Assembly (NCBI RefSeq): GCF_000301035.1
Contig: NZ_JH932292.1
Location: forward strand, 1,813,103-1,877,102
DNA: 64,000 nucleotides
DNA from: Facklamia hominis CCUG 36813
Lineage (GTDB): Bacteria; Bacillota; Bacilli; Lactobacillales; Aerococcaceae
Direction: 5' to 3'
A model generated the notes under the pieces. It had not been told where the DNA came from and made no database searches. It worked only from the letters and a program-made list of their open reading frames with translations. The position numbers and the translations under genes are program-made. The first letter of the stretch is position 1. Every line of letters starts with the position of its first letter. Of this stretch, positions 7,628 to 18,095 are shown piece by piece.

Positions 7628-8968
7628 ATGAAAAATACCTATCTTAATAAATCTTATCGAGACTTAAGTCAAAAATACCCCCATGAAAGGGAATTTCTTC
7701 AAGCGGTACACTTGTTTTTTAATGAAATTGAACCGGTGATTGATCTCCATCCTGAGTATCAAGACCAAGCAGTTTTGGAGCGTCTAGTGGAACCAGAGCG
7801 AGCAATTAGTTTTCGGGTGCCTTGGGTTAATGACCAAGGAAAGGTTAAGGTGAACACCGGTTATCGGGTCCAATTTTCTTCGGTTTTAGGACCTTATAAA
7901 GGAGGAATCCGCTTTGATCCTTCGGTAAATCTATCGATATTGAAGTTTCTAGGGTTTGAACAGACCTTTAAGAATGCCTTGACAGGTCTTCCTATGGGAG
8001 GCGGTAAAGGTGGGGCTGATTTTGATCCGCGAGGCAAGTCAGATCAGGAGATTATGCGCTTTTGTCAAAGCTTTATGACGGAATTATACCGTCATATTGG
8101 TCCAGATCTTGATGTTCCTGCTGGGGACATTGGCGTGGCAGGTCGTGAGATCGGCTACCTTTATGGTCAGTACAAACGGCTACAGGGACCTAAACCAGGA
8201 GTGTTAACCGGTAAGCCAGTGATCTTAGGAGGAAATGAATCGCGTCCGCCTGCGACTGGCTATGGCTTAATCTATTTCTTAAAACAGATGTTAGCTGAAA
8301 CAGGACAAGATCTAGCCGGAAAGACGGTAATGATTTCAGGTGCAGGAAATGTCGCCTCTCATGCGTGCCGTAAGGCTCAAGAATTAGGGGCACATGTGGT
8401 CACCCTATCGGATATTGATTATGCCATCTATGATCCTAAGGGGATTGATTTAGAGCTTGTAATTCAGCTGCGGGATGATCCGCAGGCAAACTTGGCTGAT
8501 TATTCTAAGCGACACCCTCAAGCTCAGGTACGAGCACAATCAGTCTGGGACTTGGCGATTGAAGCGGATATAGCCCTTCCATGTGCGACTCAAAATGAGA
8601 TGAATCATAAACAAGTTAAGCGATTATTGAATAAGGGGCTTGGCTTTATAGCTGAAGGAGCGAATATGCCTTTAACGGCAGAAGCTTGTCGAGTGGTTAA
8701 AGAAGCAGAGATTCCTTATGCTCCAGGTAAGGCAAGTAATGCAGGAGGGGTAGCTGTTTCAGGATTGGAGATGTGCCAAAATGCGGCTCGACTGCCTATG
8801 AAGCCGGACCAGGTAGATCAACGACTTCAAGAAATTATGACTCATATCTTCAGTCAATGTAAAGAAGCAAGTTTGCGTTATGGTGGCGGACTGAATTATG
8901 CCTTTGGCGCTGATATTGCCTCTTTTGAGAAGGTAGTGGAAGGTTTGTTACAATTAGGCGTGGTATAG
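7628..8968 (+). CDS. gdhA: NADP-type glutamate dehydrogenase
   Basis: GdhA interconverts 2-oxoglutarate plus ammonia and glutamate in the cytoplasm, linking carbon and nitrogen metabolism. The 446-residue length and the motifs are those of the hexameric bacterial enzyme: PMGGGKGGADFDP with catalytic Lys127, VPAGDIGVAGREIG, and the nucleotide-binding SGAGNVA. NADP preference is inferred from family resemblance. A GTG at 7601 is in frame, but it lies upstream of the GGAGAGAAAGAGG ribosome site, so the ATG at 7628 is chosen. The FMN-binding lipoprotein gene follows after 16 bases with no terminator between, so the two are probably co-transcribed. Confidence 0.95.
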   Translation: MKNTYLNKSYRDLSQKYPHEREFLQAVHLFFNEIEPVIDLHPEYQDQAVLERLVEPERAISFRVPWVNDQGKVKVNTGYRVQFSSVLGPYKGGIRFDPSVNLSILKFLGFEQTFKNALTGLPMGGGKGGADFDPRGKSDQEIMRFCQSFMTELYRHIGPDLDVPAGDIGVAGREIGYLYGQYKRLQGPKPGVLTGKPVILGGNESRPPATGYGLIYFLKQMLAETGQDLAGKTVMISGAGNVASHACRKAQELGAHVVTLSDIDYAIYDPKGIDLELVIQLRDDPQANLADYSKRHPQAQVRAQSVWDLAIEADIALPCATQNEMNHKQVKRLLNKGLGFIAEGANMPLTAEACRVVKEAEIPYAPGKASNAGGVAVSGLEMCQNAARLPMKPDQVDQRLQEIMTHIFSQCKEASLRYGGGLNYAFGADIASFEKVVEGLLQLGVV

Positions 8969-8984
8969 AAGGGAGAATGATTCA

Positions 8985-9620
8985 ATGCAAAGCAAGCGTC
9001 ATTGGTTAAAGCATACCTTGTTATTTACTTCTATGTGGGTCTTAGCTGCTTGTTCCCAAGAGGCTAAGTCGGATCAGTCGCCTAAGTCTCCGAAAGCTTC
9101 TACAGAGCTGACTAGTTCGATTGAGACATCTAAAGATACTCAAGCTCAATCACTCGAAGCAACAACTACCAGTCAGTCTGACTTTCCAAGGATCGAAGAG
9201 GCCGTGGAAACGACCCAAAGTCCGATAAAATTCCTAGATAAAGATACCCCCTTGAAGGATGGACGTTATCAGGCCTTATCGCCAGAAAATGAGCAAGGCA
9301 ATCAGCTTTATCATGTGATTGTTGTCCAGGACGGCAGAGTTCAAGCATCTGACTTTGATTATTTTAATCAAAAGCACAATAAAATCAGTAAGAGTGAAGA
9401 ATATAATCTTCAAATGAAGCAGGCGACGGGGATAGATCTCGAGGAAGTGATTGAGGCTTTGGATAGTGACTTTTTAGCTAATCCTTATCAGGAAGTGGAT
9501 GCCATTGCAGGGGCTAGCCAAACCGTTAAGGATTATAAGGAGTCGGCTCAAGCTTTAATGGCTGCTGCTTCACGAGGAGATCAAGCTGTTCAAAAAGTAT
9601 CGATCAGTTCCCAAAAATAA
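8985..9620 (+). CDS. FMN-binding-domain lipoprotein
   Basis: This is a 211-residue lipoprotein: a signal peptide with lipobox LAAC (Cys23), a Ser/Thr/Gln-rich linker to about residue 70, then a domain beginning DGRYQA and ending DAIAGASQTVKDY. That layout matches FMN-binding domains, where a Ser/Thr in a D-A-(V/I)-x-G-A-(S/T) motif can carry covalent FMN. Related proteins such as PplA work in extracellular electron transfer. No ApbE flavin transferase or other electron-transfer gene lies in the window, so flavinylation is only possible, not shown. It is downstream of gdhA in the same apparent operon and ends at a strong terminator. Confidence 0.75.
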   Translation: MQSKRHWLKHTLLFTSMWVLAACSQEAKSDQSPKSPKASTELTSSIETSKDTQAQSLEATTTSQSDFPRIEEAVETTQSPIKFLDKDTPLKDGRYQALSPENEQGNQLYHVIVVQDGRVQASDFDYFNQKHNKISKSEEYNLQMKQATGIDLEEVIEALDSDFLANPYQEVDAIAGASQTVKDYKESAQALMAAASRGDQAVQKVSISSQK

Positions 9621-9635
9621 GCTTTTTATCAGAGG

Positions 9636-9672
9636 TAACCTTTCAAGTTAATAGACTTGAAGGGTTATTTTT
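9636..9672 (+). terminator. Terminator of gdhA operon
   Basis: A 13-bp stem, TAACCTTTCAAGT (9636-9648) with ACTTGAAGGGTTA (9655-9667), one wobble pair, followed by T residues. Confidence 0.93.
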
Positions 9673-9763
9673 AAACAAGCAACTAGATGATTAGACTTTT
9701 TTCTAGCACCTGGGATTAATTTCCAGTAAAATAAAGATAGCTTAAAACATGAGGAGGAATTGT

Positions 9764-10309
9764 ATGATAGCATTATTTGTTGTTTTAGGAATTATTGTAT
9801 TGATCGCTTTGTGGGGTGTGGGTGTTTATAATGGCTTTATCAAGCAACATGAGATGGTCGATAATGCCATGGCTCAAATTGCAGCCCAAGTTGAATCGCG
9901 TTGGGATGCCTTATCCAACTTGATGCAAGCCACTAAAAATTACCAAAGTCACGAAGCAGAAACGCTAACTCAAATTGTAAAGGCAAGATCAGGAATTGAT
10001 CGTCATTCCTCAGTACAAGATGTAGTCAAGGATGATTATGCATTCCAAAAGGCTTTACGGTCGATTGATGTCGTCGTTGAACAATACCCTGATTTGAAGG
10101 CGTCTCAAGTCTATCAAACGACCATGGATTCGGTAAATCAATATGAGAATAATGTTCGACAATCACGGATGATCTTCAATGATACGGTCACTCGTTTTAA
10201 TCGGATGATTAAGGTCTTTCCTCAATCTATTATTGCGGGGATGACGGGCTTCCAAGCAGAAGAATATTTCAAGGCAAGCCCAGAAAAAACGGAGATGCCT
10301 CAATGGTAG
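9764..10309 (+). CDS. LemA family membrane protein
   Basis: This 181-residue protein has one N-terminal membrane helix (about residues 1-23) and then the LemA pattern YNGFIKQHEMVDNAMAQI, with long helices rich in Gln and a PQSIIAGM-type motif near the C-terminus. LemA proteins form helical bundles facing out of the membrane; their molecular role is not settled. An upstream ATG at 9749 overlaps the GAGGAGG ribosome site (9751-9757), so the ATG at 9764 is the start. Its last seven bases overlap the DUF2207 gene, a common pairing that suggests a joint function. Confidence 0.9.
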   Translation: MIALFVVLGIIVLIALWGVGVYNGFIKQHEMVDNAMAQIAAQVESRWDALSNLMQATKNYQSHEAETLTQIVKARSGIDRHSSVQDVVKDDYAFQKALRSIDVVVEQYPDLKASQVYQTTMDSVNQYENNVRQSRMIFNDTVTRFNRMIKVFPQSIIAGMTGFQAEEYFKASPEKTEMPQW

Positions 10310-12117
10310 GCCGGCCCAGACCTTCGTTGTCAGTTCGTTCTAAGTTAGTTTGGCCACTGGTGTTACTGACGTGTTTTTGTCTGTGGGCGGTTCAGACTGC
10401 TTATGCTGCTGATTTGGATATTAAACGGATTGAAGTTCAAGTCGAACTCCAAGCGGACGGGTCGGCTGACATTCAAGAGACTTGGCAAGTTCGAACGGAG
10501 GGCTATACAGAGCTGTATAAGGCCATTGAATTAGCTTCCAATCAGTCTGTAGAAGATTTTCAGGTGAGTCTCAATGGACGGACTTTTGACTCCCTCGGTA
10601 ACGATTGGGATCTGGATGCTTCCTTTGAAGAGAAAGCTTTTAAGAGCGGTCAAAATGGGCAAGAGCTCAACTGGGGGATTAGCCAGGAAGGCAATCAGAC
10701 TTATCAGTTAAGCTACCGCATTAAGAATTTTGTGATGCAGACTCAGACGGATCAGATGATCTACTGGCAGTTTGTAAGTCCAGATCTAGCAGATTCTCCG
10801 GAGAATTTTTCGGTGACGATTTCCAGTGCCGATCACCCCTTGAGTTTGGAGACTAACCGAATCTGGGCCTTTGGCTATTCGGGTCGGGTTGACTTTAAAG
10901 AAGGCAGAGTTGAAGCTAGGAATGATCAGCCCTTGCAGCAAGGCGATGCTTGCATCTTACTGGTGAGAATCCCTAGTGAGACTTATGCCACTCAACAAGC
11001 TCTAGATGAGACTTTTGATGATTATGTTCAACAGGCTTTCCAAGGGTCGGATTACAATTATCAGGACTATGATCCGAATGCAACTTATGATGACATTAAA
11101 AGTATGCAGGCCTCAGAGGAAGATTCCTCAGCTTCTTGGATGATTGGCGGAGTGGTCTTGTTGGCAGGGGTCACGGCTATTTATACGATTATTAATACTA
11201 TTAATAATCGTCGTGCCCTGAGGAAGTACTATCCAGATCTAGAGACGCGCTCAAGAGAACTTGAAGGACAATATGAACGTCAAGCTCCGGGAGAAGATGT
11301 CTTTATGGGTTATGAATTATTGGATAATCTTTCAGTTGCTGACTTGGAGGAGAATTACGCAACAGCCTGTATTTTAACCTTAGTGAAGGCTGGAGCTTTA
11401 AGCCTGGAAGAAGTCGAAGAGGGCTTGTTTAATAAGAAGCAATTGGCCTTTGTCTTGGATCCCAATCAGACGAATTTTACCGCGAAGCCTTTAATAGCGT
11501 TCTGGAATTTATTAATATCTGCCAGTGATGATCAAGGCCGTCTCAGACAGAAAGACTTAAAGAATTACATCCGCAAAAATTACCAAGACTATGAATCTTT
11601 CTTAAAGTTATGCCAGACGGATTCAAAAGCCAGGCTTCAAGTTGATGGCTATCTCGAGGGACTGCGCTTAAAGGCAGATAAGTCAGCTGATTTCCAACGA
11701 GCCAGTCAACAAGTGGGCTATCAACTCACTGAGTCTGGTTTTGAGATGCGGGATCAATGGGTGAAATTCTACAACTATCTGAAGGACTTCTCCTTGATTA
11801 ATGAACGACATGCTTTAGATGTCGGATTATGGGATCAGCTTTTAATCTATGCCAGCGCTTTAGGAATTGCTGACCAAGTGGAGCAGGAATTTGTTAAGTT
11901 GAACCCTGATTATATGAAGGAATCAACCTATAGTTATAACGGGCGTCAATTTACTTATGCAGACTATTATTTAATGAGTCGTTTAATGAACAATTCTTAC
12001 CATCAAGCAACCAGTAGCCATACCATTACTCAGTCCATGTCATCAGGGGGCGGTGGATTTTCCAGTATGGGCGGTGGTGGTGGTTCTTTTGGAGGCGGTG
12101 GCGGAGGTGCCAGATAG
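10303..12117 (+). CDS. DUF2207 family membrane protein
   Basis: This is a 604-residue protein: signal peptide (about 1-35), an extracytoplasmic DUF2207 domain (about 36-235) with the opening D-I-K-R-I-E-V-Q-V and the ADIQETW motif, a membrane helix near 278-297, a long cytoplasmic region (about 300-575) and a Gly-rich tail with long GGGGG runs. DUF2207 proteins are often encoded next to LemA and are thought to act in envelope maintenance, without a defined activity. Translation is coupled to lemA through the ATGGTAG overlap at 10303-10309. No convincing terminator follows. Confidence 0.88.
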   Translation: MVGRPRPSLSVRSKLVWPLVLLTCFCLWAVQTAYAADLDIKRIEVQVELQADGSADIQETWQVRTEGYTELYKAIELASNQSVEDFQVSLNGRTFDSLGNDWDLDASFEEKAFKSGQNGQELNWGISQEGNQTYQLSYRIKNFVMQTQTDQMIYWQFVSPDLADSPENFSVTISSADHPLSLETNRIWAFGYSGRVDFKEGRVEARNDQPLQQGDACILLVRIPSETYATQQALDETFDDYVQQAFQGSDYNYQDYDPNATYDDIKSMQASEEDSSASWMIGGVVLLAGVTAIYTIINTINNRRALRKYYPDLETRSRELEGQYERQAPGEDVFMGYELLDNLSVADLEENYATACILTLVKAGALSLEEVEEGLFNKKQLAFVLDPNQTNFTAKPLIAFWNLLISASDDQGRLRQKDLKNYIRKNYQDYESFLKLCQTDSKARLQVDGYLEGLRLKADKSADFQRASQQVGYQLTESGFEMRDQWVKFYNYLKDFSLINERHALDVGLWDQLLIYASALGIADQVEQEFVKLNPDYMKESTYSYNGRQFTYADYYLMSRLMNNSYHQATSSHTITQSMSSGGGGFSSMGGGGGSFGGGGGGAR

Positions 12118-12270
12118 CTTCAGAGCCGGCCATTTGCCCTTTTATACAAGAAAAAAGGCTTTATTTTCATTATAGACTAGCATTCTTCAGTGATTTTTGG
12201 TAGAATAGCTGGTGTGCAAAAAATTAAGAATTAGCATTCTACTAGACTAAGAGACAAAGGAGTTTTATAT

Positions 12271-12879
12271 ATGTCAATTAAAGCAGAATTAAGAACAAAA
12301 ACAGGTACAGGTGCATCCAAGCAAGCACGTCGTGAAGGTAAGATTCCGGCAACGCTTTATGGTAAAGAAGTAGAAGCCACTTCTCTATTAGTATCTGCAC
12401 GTGAATTTGAAGCTTTATTAAAAGCTGAAGGATCTAATGCCGTGTTTGATGTGGAATTTGATGGCAAAACTCAACAAGTAATCTTAAAAGACTTTGAAAA
12501 AGCAAGTCTTAAAGATCATTTCTACTCAATCGACTTAGAAGCCATCTCAGCGAATCAAAAATTACAAGTTGAAGTGCCATTGGTTCTTCTTAACGAAGAA
12601 ACGGTTAAGGTGGGTATTGTAGCTCAAGTCTTCAATACGATCGAAATTGAAACAACACCAGCAAATATTCCAAATGCGTTTGAAATTGATGTTAAAGGCA
12701 TGGAAATTGGTGATACTAAGTCAATCTCTGATTTAGAACTACCTGCCGGAGTTGAAATCTTAGAAGATGCTGAAGAAACTATTGTTTCTGTCATTGCACC
12801 AACGGAAGAACCAGCTGAAGATGAAGAATCAGAAGCAGCTGAACCAGAAGTAATTGGTGAAAAAGAAGACGAAGAATAA
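12271..12879 (+). CDS. rplY: 50S ribosomal protein L25/general stress protein Ctc
   Basis: This is the long (Ctc/TL5) form of L25, 202 residues. The N-terminal half has the 5S-rRNA-binding L25 domain, starting with the ASKQARREGKIPATLYG motif. The second half is the beta-rich TL5 domain, followed by an acidic tail (residues about 175-202). It binds 5S rRNA in the central protuberance, and in Bacillus the homologue is stress-induced. The ribosome site is AAGGAG 8 bases upstream, and a terminator follows, so it is a single-gene unit. The tail is more acidic than in most homologues. Confidence 0.95.
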   Translation: MSIKAELRTKTGTGASKQARREGKIPATLYGKEVEATSLLVSAREFEALLKAEGSNAVFDVEFDGKTQQVILKDFEKASLKDHFYSIDLEAISANQKLQVEVPLVLLNEETVKVGIVAQVFNTIEIETTPANIPNAFEIDVKGMEIGDTKSISDLELPAGVEILEDAEETIVSVIAPTEEPAEDEESEAAEPEVIGEKEDEE

Positions 12880-12901
12880 GCATCATCAAAATGTAAATTA
12901 A

Positions 12902-12928
12902 AGCTGTGACTTGTGTCACGGCTTTTTT
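12902..12928 (+). terminator. Terminator after L25 gene
   Basis: AGCTGTGAC (12902-12910) pairs with GTCACGGCT (12915-12923) around TTGT, followed by a T run. Confidence 0.93.
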
Positions 12929-12963
12929 GTTAAGTAAGAAGATTTAAAGGAAGGGGCAAAAGG

Positions 12964-14121
12964 ATGGAGTCAAAGCAATTGAAGCAAGCCATTAAAGCCA
13001 AGGCTCAGGCTATTGGTATCGATAAGATCGGCTTTACAGATGCCGCTCCTTTTTTGTCGATTGAGGCTAAATATCAAGAGCAGATAGATCGAGGATATTC
13101 GACCGGCTTCGAGCACCCTATCTTAGAGGAGCGAATATATCCTGATCGGATTTTTGACAAACCAAGATCGATTATTGCGATTTGTTTAGCCTATCCTTCT
13201 GCTGTACCGGTGATTGAAGAAGATCGAAAAGGGCCAAGACGAGGTTTATTTGCGAGAGCTTCCTGGGGGATTGACTATCACACAATCCTAAGAGATAAGA
13301 TGTCGCAGTTAATTGCTTATCTGGAAGAATTAGTGCCCGATGCGCGCTTTAAAGCCATGGTGGATACCGGTGAATTGTCAGATGTGGCGGTGGCTGAACG
13401 AGCAGGGATCGGTTTTGTGGGGCGTAATACGCTCTTAATTACGCCAGAATTTGGTTCTTATGTTTATCTGGGAGAGATAGTGACAGACTTGGTGATCGAG
13501 CCGGATGATCCGATACCTAACGGTTGTGGGGATTGTTATCGCTGTATTAAGGCTTGTCCAACTCAAGCTCTCCTAGGGGAGGGGCAAATTAATGGTCGGC
13601 GGTGTTTGTCTTACCAGACCCAGACTAAGGACTTAATGCCTTTAGAATTTCGCCGTAAAATGACCCATGTCATCTATGGCTGTGATATCTGTCAGATGGC
13701 CTGTCCCTATAATCGGGGAGTGGATAGTCATTTGCATCCAGAGATGGAGCCAGATGCTGAAGTGGTTCGGCCAGTGCTCCAGGATCTCTTGTTTTTGACG
13801 AATAAGGAATTTAAGGCGAAGTATGGTCATCTCTCGGGGGCTTGGCGGGGTAAGAAGCCGATTCAACGAAATGCCATTATTGCTTTAGCTAATTATCGTG
13901 ACCGTACCAGTATGCCCTTGTTGATGCGAGTATTAGAAGAGGATCCGCGTCCTGTCATTCGGGCAACGGCAGCCTATGCATTAAGTCTTATCGAAGGTCA
14001 GCAAAACCCTGCTTTGTTACAATTAATTGAAGATCAACGAGCTAAAGAAGATCAACCAGCGATTATCGATGAGATGACTCAAGCGATTCAACGTTTACAA
14101 GACAAGCGTCCTGCAAGATAA
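12964..14121 (+). CDS. queG: Epoxyqueuosine reductase
   Basis: QueG reduces epoxyqueuosine to queuosine at position 34 of GUN-anticodon tRNAs, the last step of Q synthesis, using cobalamin and two [4Fe-4S] clusters. The 385-residue sequence has both ferredoxin-like motifs: Cys188-x2-Cys191-x2-Cys194-x3-Cys198-Pro, and Cys240-x2-Cys243-x3-Cys247-Pro. Before these comes the DTGELSDVAVAERAGIGFVG block with the catalytic Asp/Glu region. The C-terminus (about 295-385) has HEAT-like repeats that bind tRNA. No other queuosine genes are in the window. It is followed after 18 bases by trmL, another position-34 tRNA modifier, probably in the same operon. Confidence 0.95.
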   Translation: MESKQLKQAIKAKAQAIGIDKIGFTDAAPFLSIEAKYQEQIDRGYSTGFEHPILEERIYPDRIFDKPRSIIAICLAYPSAVPVIEEDRKGPRRGLFARASWGIDYHTILRDKMSQLIAYLEELVPDARFKAMVDTGELSDVAVAERAGIGFVGRNTLLITPEFGSYVYLGEIVTDLVIEPDDPIPNGCGDCYRCIKACPTQALLGEGQINGRRCLSYQTQTKDLMPLEFRRKMTHVIYGCDICQMACPYNRGVDSHLHPEMEPDAEVVRPVLQDLLFLTNKEFKAKYGHLSGAWRGKKPIQRNAIIALANYRDRTSMPLLMRVLEEDPRPVIRATAAYALSLIEGQQNPALLQLIEDQRAKEDQPAIIDEMTQAIQRLQDKRPAR

Positions 14122-14139
14122 AGAAAAAGGAGATGGATC

Positions 14140-14667
14140 ATGAAGAATCATATCGCATTATTTGAACCCTTGATGCCAGCCAATACGGGGAATATTGCTC
14201 GGACTTGTGCGGCAACTAATACCAGTCTGCATTTGATTGAACCCCTTGGTTTTTCCACGTCCGACAAAATGTTAAAAAGGGCAGGTCTAGACTACTGGGA
14301 TAAGGTGGATATTATTTATCATGAGAGCTTACCTGCCTTTATGGATTATGTGGGTTCACACCCCTTGTTTTTAATTTCTAAGTTTGCTAGGCAGGTCTAT
14401 TCTCAAGCAAATTTAGCGGACCCCTCAGTGTCTGAACAATTTTTCCTTTTTGGTAAGGAAACGACGGGTCTACCGGAAGAGTTTATGGAACCCCATAAGG
14501 ATCAATGCCTAAGGATACCCATGAACGATGAGCATGTTCGGTCCTTGAATCTTTCCAATACGGCCAATATCATTATTTATGAAGCCTTGCGCCAACAGGA
14601 TTTTCAAGGCTTGGATTCCTTGCATCATTACCGTGATACGGAAAAATCACGTCGCATGGCTTGGTAG
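14140..14667 (+). CDS. trmL: tRNA (cytidine/uridine-34-2'-O)-methyltransferase
   Basis: TrmL is a small SPOUT methyltransferase (175 residues; usual length about 155-170) that puts a 2'-O-methyl group on the wobble base of tRNA-Leu isoacceptors. The knot motifs are present: N-terminal [26 protein letters not shown], and C-terminal [17 protein letters not shown]. In E. coli the enzyme needs i6A37, made by MiaA, which is also encoded in this window. The ribosome site AAAGGAG precedes the ATG. It is the last gene before the serS promoter and T-box. Confidence 0.93.
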   Translation: MKNHIALFEPLMPANTGNIARTCAATNTSLHLIEPLGFSTSDKMLKRAGLDYWDKVDIIYHESLPAFMDYVGSHPLFLISKFARQVYSQANLADPSVSEQFFLFGKETTGLPEEFMEPHKDQCLRIPMNDEHVRSLNLSNTANIIIYEALRQQDFQGLDSLHHYRDTEKSRRMAW

Positions 14668-14691
14668 CTTGATAAATGAGTGGGTCAGGGC

Positions 14692-14720
14692 TTGATTTTT
14701 TCATCAAACTCTAATATAAT
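14692..14720 (+). promoter_or_regulatory. serS promoter
   Basis: TTGATT (14692-14697), 17-bp spacer, consensus TATAAT (14715-14720). Transcription would start near 14727, at the head of the T-box leader. Confidence 0.85.
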
Positions 14721-14726
14721 GTCGGT

Positions 14727-16259
<1,533 letters not shown>

Positions 16260-16347
16260 TTCATAGTACGGGAGGATTACTTACACATGTTGTAATCGAT
16301 CAATAAAGTATGCTACTTAGGGGCTAGACCTCAAGAGGAAGAGTTAT

Positions 16348-16382
16348 AGGGGCATGACCAATCGGTCATTGCCTCTTTTTAA
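16348..16382 (+). terminator. Terminator after serS
   Basis: AGGGGCATGACC (16348-16359) pairs with GGTCATTGCCTCT (16364-16376), with one bulged T and one wobble pair, followed by a T run. The 88 bases between serS and this hairpin hold no gene that I can see. Confidence 0.85.
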
Positions 16383-16410
16383 ATTTTATCTGTAATTTAA
16401 GATCTTTTAT

Positions 16411-16471
16411 TTGACCCATGGATGGATTCTATGTACAATAAAACCACTGCTTGAATGATTGATTATTCAAG
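16411..16471 (+). promoter_or_regulatory. Promoter and leader hairpin of peptide ABC operon
   Basis: TTGACC (16411-16416), 17-bp spacer, TACAAT (16434-16439) form a near-consensus promoter. The short leader begins with a 7-bp hairpin, CTTGAAT (16450-16456) with ATTCAAG (16465-16471), at the predicted 5' end of the mRNA, where it could protect the transcript. Confidence 0.75.
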
Positions 16472-16498
16472 TGTATAGAAAAGTATAAGGAGGCTATT

Positions 16499-18028
16499 AT
16501 GAAGAAAAATAAATTAATACTTTTATTGGGACTATTGTTAATGGTATTGGCACCTTTGATGCCGATAAGTGCTCAGGAAGACACTTTTACATATGCCATT
16601 GATGGAGATCCGATGTCACTCAATCCGGTTACCGTCTCAGATCGTTGGGGTTTAACAACGGTTAATATGATCTATTCACCCTTAATCCGCGTCGAAGGGG
16701 ATGGGAGTCAAAAATATGAGTTAGCCAAGGATTTAGAAGTGTCTGAAGATGGCAAGACGATTACGGTTAGCTTGAGAGATGATGTTAAGTGGTCAGATGG
16801 CCAAGCATTTACAGCTGAGGATGTTGTCTTCACCTATGAGAAAAAGGCAGATAAAGCTAATGGAAATGCCGATTCACTCTGGATTGGTGATCAAGCCATA
16901 GAAGTTGAAGCCAAGGACGATCATACAGTGGTCTTCCACTTACCAGAAGCTAATGCGGCAGCGGTTAATAGTATCGCCACAGAGACTTACATCATGCCTA
17001 AGCATGTTTTTGAGCAGGAAGCAGATTTTTCAGTGAATGAATTAAAGGCTGCACCGGTGGGAACAGGCCCTTATCAATTAAAAGAATATCGTCGTGGCGA
17101 ATACCTTTCTTTTGAAGCCAACGAATCTTATTACGGAGGACCTGTTAACATCAAGAACATTGTTTTCCGAATTATTGCTAATGCAGACACTAAGAAAGTT
17201 GCCTTGCAAAAAGGGGAAGTTGATGCAGCGATTATTATGCCAAAGGAAATCGCAGATTTTGACGCTGGCCAAATTGCTACTTATCCCTATTCAGAAAACC
17301 GAGTAGGTTACATTGGGGTCAACGCAAACACCGTTAAGGATCAAAAATTACGTCAAGCTATTTTCTTCGCGTTGAACCGTGATGAATTAAATCAAGCGAT
17401 CTATTTAGATTCTAAATACTACAATAATGTATATTCTTTCCTACCTCCTCATAATCCTTATTACACGGATGAGGTAGAGCAGTATCAACAAGATCTTGAA
17501 AAAGCCAAGAGCTTGTTAAACGAATCGGATGCCGGTCAAGTTAATCTTACTCTCGGTTATACCGCAGATGATCCTAATCAAACCATTCAAGCTACTTTGA
17601 TCCAACAATATCTGCAACAAGCAGGGATTCCGGTAGAATTGAAGGGTGTGGATGGAGCCAGTCTTTATTCAACCTTGGCTAAAGATGATCAAACAGATTA
17701 TGATCTCTTTATCGGAGGCTATATTATGGGGACCGATCCAGACTTCTATGCCGCTTTATATAAGTCAGATGGTTCTTATAACACCTTTAATCTAGCCAAT
17801 GAGAAGGTAGACCAACTCTTCGAACAAGGGGCAAAAGAATTAGACGATAACAAGCGTCAAGAGATCTATCACCAATTGCAAGAAGAGGTGGCTGATTCTG
17901 CAGTTATCTTCCCAATGGTTGATAATCAACGGATTTTTGCGGTCAATAAGCGCATTGGTAATGTAGAAGCAGCGAAGTTTGTTCCGATTTATACCATGGA
18001 AGATATGTCTAAGTTAACCCTCAATTAA
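16499..18028 (+). CDS. Peptide-type ABC transporter substrate-binding protein (no lipobox)
   Basis: This is a family 5 (SBP_bac_5) extracellular binding protein of 509 residues, like OppA/DppA/NikA. The N-terminus has a signal peptide ending near residue 25 (PISAQED), then YAIDGDPMSLNPV, and later VGTGPYQLKEY and the SLLNESDAG region, all typical of the family. Most Gram-positive homologues are lipoproteins, but there is no Cys in the first 60 residues, so this one appears to be cleaved by signal peptidase I. Ligand class (oligopeptide, dipeptide or metal chelate) cannot be told. It is the first gene of an A-B-C-D-F operon. Start supported by AAGGAGG. Confidence 0.9.
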   Translation: MKKNKLILLLGLLLMVLAPLMPISAQEDTFTYAIDGDPMSLNPVTVSDRWGLTTVNMIYSPLIRVEGDGSQKYELAKDLEVSEDGKTITVSLRDDVKWSDGQAFTAEDVVFTYEKKADKANGNADSLWIGDQAIEVEAKDDHTVVFHLPEANAAAVNSIATETYIMPKHVFEQEADFSVNELKAAPVGTGPYQLKEYRRGEYLSFEANESYYGGPVNIKNIVFRIIANADTKKVALQKGEVDAAIIMPKEIADFDAGQIATYPYSENRVGYIGVNANTVKDQKLRQAIFFALNRDELNQAIYLDSKYYNNVYSFLPPHNPYYTDEVEQYQQDLEKAKSLLNESDAGQVNLTLGYTADDPNQTIQATLIQQYLQQAGIPVELKGVDGASLYSTLAKDDQTDYDLFIGGYIMGTDPDFYAALYKSDGSYNTFNLANEKVDQLFEQGAKELDDNKRQEIYHQLQEEVADSAVIFPMVDNQRIFAVNKRIGNVEAAKFVPIYTMEDMSKLTLN

Positions 18029-18042
18029 TGATAATCAGTGAT

Positions 18043-18073
18043 AAGCGCATGTGGCTCTATTCCTCATGCGCTT
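18043..18073 (+). promoter_or_regulatory. Intercistronic hairpin between binding protein and permease
   Basis: AAGCGCATG (18043-18051) pairs perfectly with CATGCGCTT (18065-18073) over a 13-nt loop, without a T run. Hairpins at this place in opp-type operons usually protect the upstream mRNA so that the binding protein is made in excess over the membrane parts. Confidence 0.7.
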
Positions 18074-18095
18074 GTCCATTTCAAAGGAGTATCTT

